Shown here in pieces: positions 38,261 to 39,199 of a stretch of 39,199 nucleotides of DNA (the first letter of the stretch is position 1; each line of letters opens with the position of its first letter). Position numbers and translations under genes: made by a program. The DNA is from Candidatus Nanoarchaeia archaeon (GTDB taxonomy: Archaea > Nanobdellota > Nanobdellia > Pacearchaeales > GW2011-AR1): positions 1 to 39,199 of the forward strand of contig JAQTOY010000004.1 in assembly GCA_028713045.1 (NCBI GenBank), written 5' to 3'. The notes under the pieces are model-generated. The model searched no databases. It was not told where the DNA came from and was given only the letters and a program-made list of their open reading frames with translations.

Positions 38261-39199
38261 TTAAGCATTAGGGGTTCCTGCAAACCTGCTCTGTCCGCCT
38301 CCAGCTTCTCCACCTAATTCTAATGGCAAGGTTTGAAATCTTGAACCATATAAAGAATGATGTATTGATGGATTCATCGCGCCTCTTTCAGAAAAATAAG
38401 GAGCTTGAAGCCCGTAAACTTGTCCAAAATAAGGACTCCCCTCAAAAAATCCTCCAGATGTTGATTCTAGAACATAAGGAAAGGGGGAGGTCTGAAAATG
38501 CTGGAAAAATTGTCCGCCTTCAAAAATTTTCTTTGCATTTTTACTTCCTTTTTCTAATTCCTTAAGTACATCTTTTACTGGAACGCTTCCCATTCCAGGC
38601 GGCAAATCCGTATGTGTTGTTCCAAAATTATCATTAAAGTGAACATGTTTTACAAATGGAGCTATTTCTTTTGTTTCTTTTGTTATTTTTTCAGGACCAA
38701 ATCCCTGTTTTCTTATCATTGAAATATGGGAAGTGTCCCAAGTGGCCCCTATTAATTTTTCAGCAGCATTTTCAGCTTCCTTTCTTGAAAGGTTATGTTC
38801 CTTCATTAATTTTTCTGCAAATTTTCCTCTTGTTGTTTCAACCAAACTTTTTAATTCCTTTCCAGAAGACATTGCCTGGCCATAGGGAGGGTTTTCAATT
38901 GAGATTATTGGAGATTTTTCTCCAAATTTATCATAGGCTTTTAATGCTACATTGCTTAATGTTTCGCTGGTCTTTTCTTTTGCAAACTCTTCAACTGGCT
39001 TATATTTTTCAGGAATTTTCCATGGACCTACATTCTCTTTACCCCAGATACCTCTCTCAGCAATATGCGAATCAGTTATAATTTGCATGTTTTCAATAAG
39101 ACTTTGCAGAGCTTTTGAAAGTGCATTAGTATTTCCAGGTTCGTGTGTATATCTATCAATACTCTTAGAGTAATCTTCTGCAGCTTTTCTTAAGAGCTC
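38261..39199 (-). CDS. xylose-isomerase/AP-endonuclease-2-like TIM barrel, 5' truncated by window edge
   Basis: Open to the window edge: an ATG at 39088 exists, but the frame continues in coding-like sequence through 39199, so the true start is outside. The 312 visible residues carry the metal-site strands of the family: SIENPPYGQ (Glu), GATWDTSHI (Asp-x-x-His), FVKHVHFNDNFG (His-x-His...Asp) and HTDLPPGMGSVP (His-x-Asp and Gly motif), and YVLEST late (Glu). It resembles sugar isomerases/epimerases and endonuclease IV. The last 50 residues (GAMNPSIHHSLYGSRFQTLPLELGGEAGGGQ) are an unusual Gly-rich tail. Substrate unknown. Confidence 0.8.
   Translation of the reverse strand, partial: ELLRKAAEDYSKSIDRYTHEPGNTNALSKALQSLIENMQIITDSHIAERGIWGKENVGPWKIPEKYKPVEEFAKEKTSETLSNVALKAYDKFGEKSPIISIENPPYGQAMSSGKELKSLVETTRGKFAEKLMKEHNLSRKEAENAAEKLIGATWDTSHISMIRKQGFGPEKITKETKEIAPFVKHVHFNDNFGTTHTDLPPGMGSVPVKDVLKELEKGSKNAKKIFEGGQFFQHFQTSPFPYVLESTSGGFFEGSPYFGQVYGLQAPYFSERGAMNPSIHHSLYGSRFQTLPLELGGEAGGGQSRFAGTPNA

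Noticed and set aside
39086-39088. ATG as start of the last gene
   Set aside because: The same frame stays open and protein-like to the window edge (ELLRKAAEDYSKSIDRY...), so the gene is cut by the window, not started there.

Overview
The window is AT-rich and reads as a chromosomal piece of a small-genome archaeon, most likely of the DPANN superphylum (a Pacearchaeota/Woesearchaeota-like lineage). The archaeal signs are ribosomal proteins eL33 (L35Ae) and uL16 in its archaeal L10e form, a tRNA without encoded CCA, TATA-type promoters about 25-30 bases before start codons (many apparently leaderless), and GGAGGT/GAGGTGAT ribosome sites on internal genes. DUF5654 and DUF3096 small membrane proteins and many short orphan proteins point to DPANN. 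The lineage call is inference; the archaeal call is firm. I see no CRISPR array, insertion sequence or phage structural gene.

Layout. 1-3.8 kb: the tail of a membrane protein, a 57-residue protein, a winged-helix regulator paired with a seven-TM protein, a small exported Met-rich protein bracketed by two related 17-bp palindromes, a CPA1 Na+/H+ antiporter and a 40-residue acidic protein. 3.9-5.1 kb: a candidate structured RNA, then two tandem paralogous orphan genes whose promoters were duplicated with them. 5.2-7.9 kb: small genes, a flavodoxin and a TspO protein that share an identical 20-bp promoter block, and a holin-like protein. 8.0-12.5 kb: a tight three-gene export unit (signal-peptide protein, Tat-type lipoprotein, 873-residue Cys-rich anchored protein with an internal duplication). 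12.9-18 kb: a large nucleotidyltransferase, orphan membrane proteins and a cupin. 18.2-22.5 kb: eL33, an orphan 52-residue protein, uL16, then a phosphoenolpyruvate synthase carrying a coiled-coil and acidic tail of about 290 residues. 22.5-28.9 kb: orphan genes, a second nucleotidyltransferase of the same architecture, a VIT1/CCC1 metal transporter, a DEAD-box helicase with an RGG/SR tail, DUF5654 and a repeat-rich Cys protein. 29.1-32.5 kb: a 48-residue membrane peptide with strong expression signals, a MazF-type toxin-antitoxin pair, tRNA-Arg(GCG) beside a degenerate tRNA-like element, and a bacterial-type MetK. 32.7-39.2 kb: two Cys-rich surface proteins (one with a thioredoxin-like domain), DUF5654, an amidohydrolase, pterin carbinolamine dehydratase, DUF3096, a hemerythrin with a palindromic operator, and the 5'-truncated end of a sugar isomerase/AP-endonuclease-like TIM barrel.

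How the genes fit together. Central metabolism and translation are represented by single genes (ppsA, metK, eL33, uL16, tRNA-Arg). Much of the rest serves the cell surface: four separate Cys-rich exported or anchored proteins suggest a disulfide-stabilised outer layer. Flavodoxin, hemerythrin, TspO and the VIT1/CCC1 transporter hint at oxygen, redox and metal handling, but nothing in the sequence links them beyond the flavodoxin/TspO promoter.

The least expected signals are in the non-coding DNA. First, a family of nested stem-loops has the conserved outer stem GAAAATCT/AGATTTTC and a different inner hairpin in each copy, always in sense orientation 3' of a gene (about 7.1, 29.65 and 37.3 kb). 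Second, a dispersed intergenic motif is built around TTATGCAG and GAGTAAG. Third, a candidate stand-alone RNA with its own promoter lies at about 3.9-4.03 kb.
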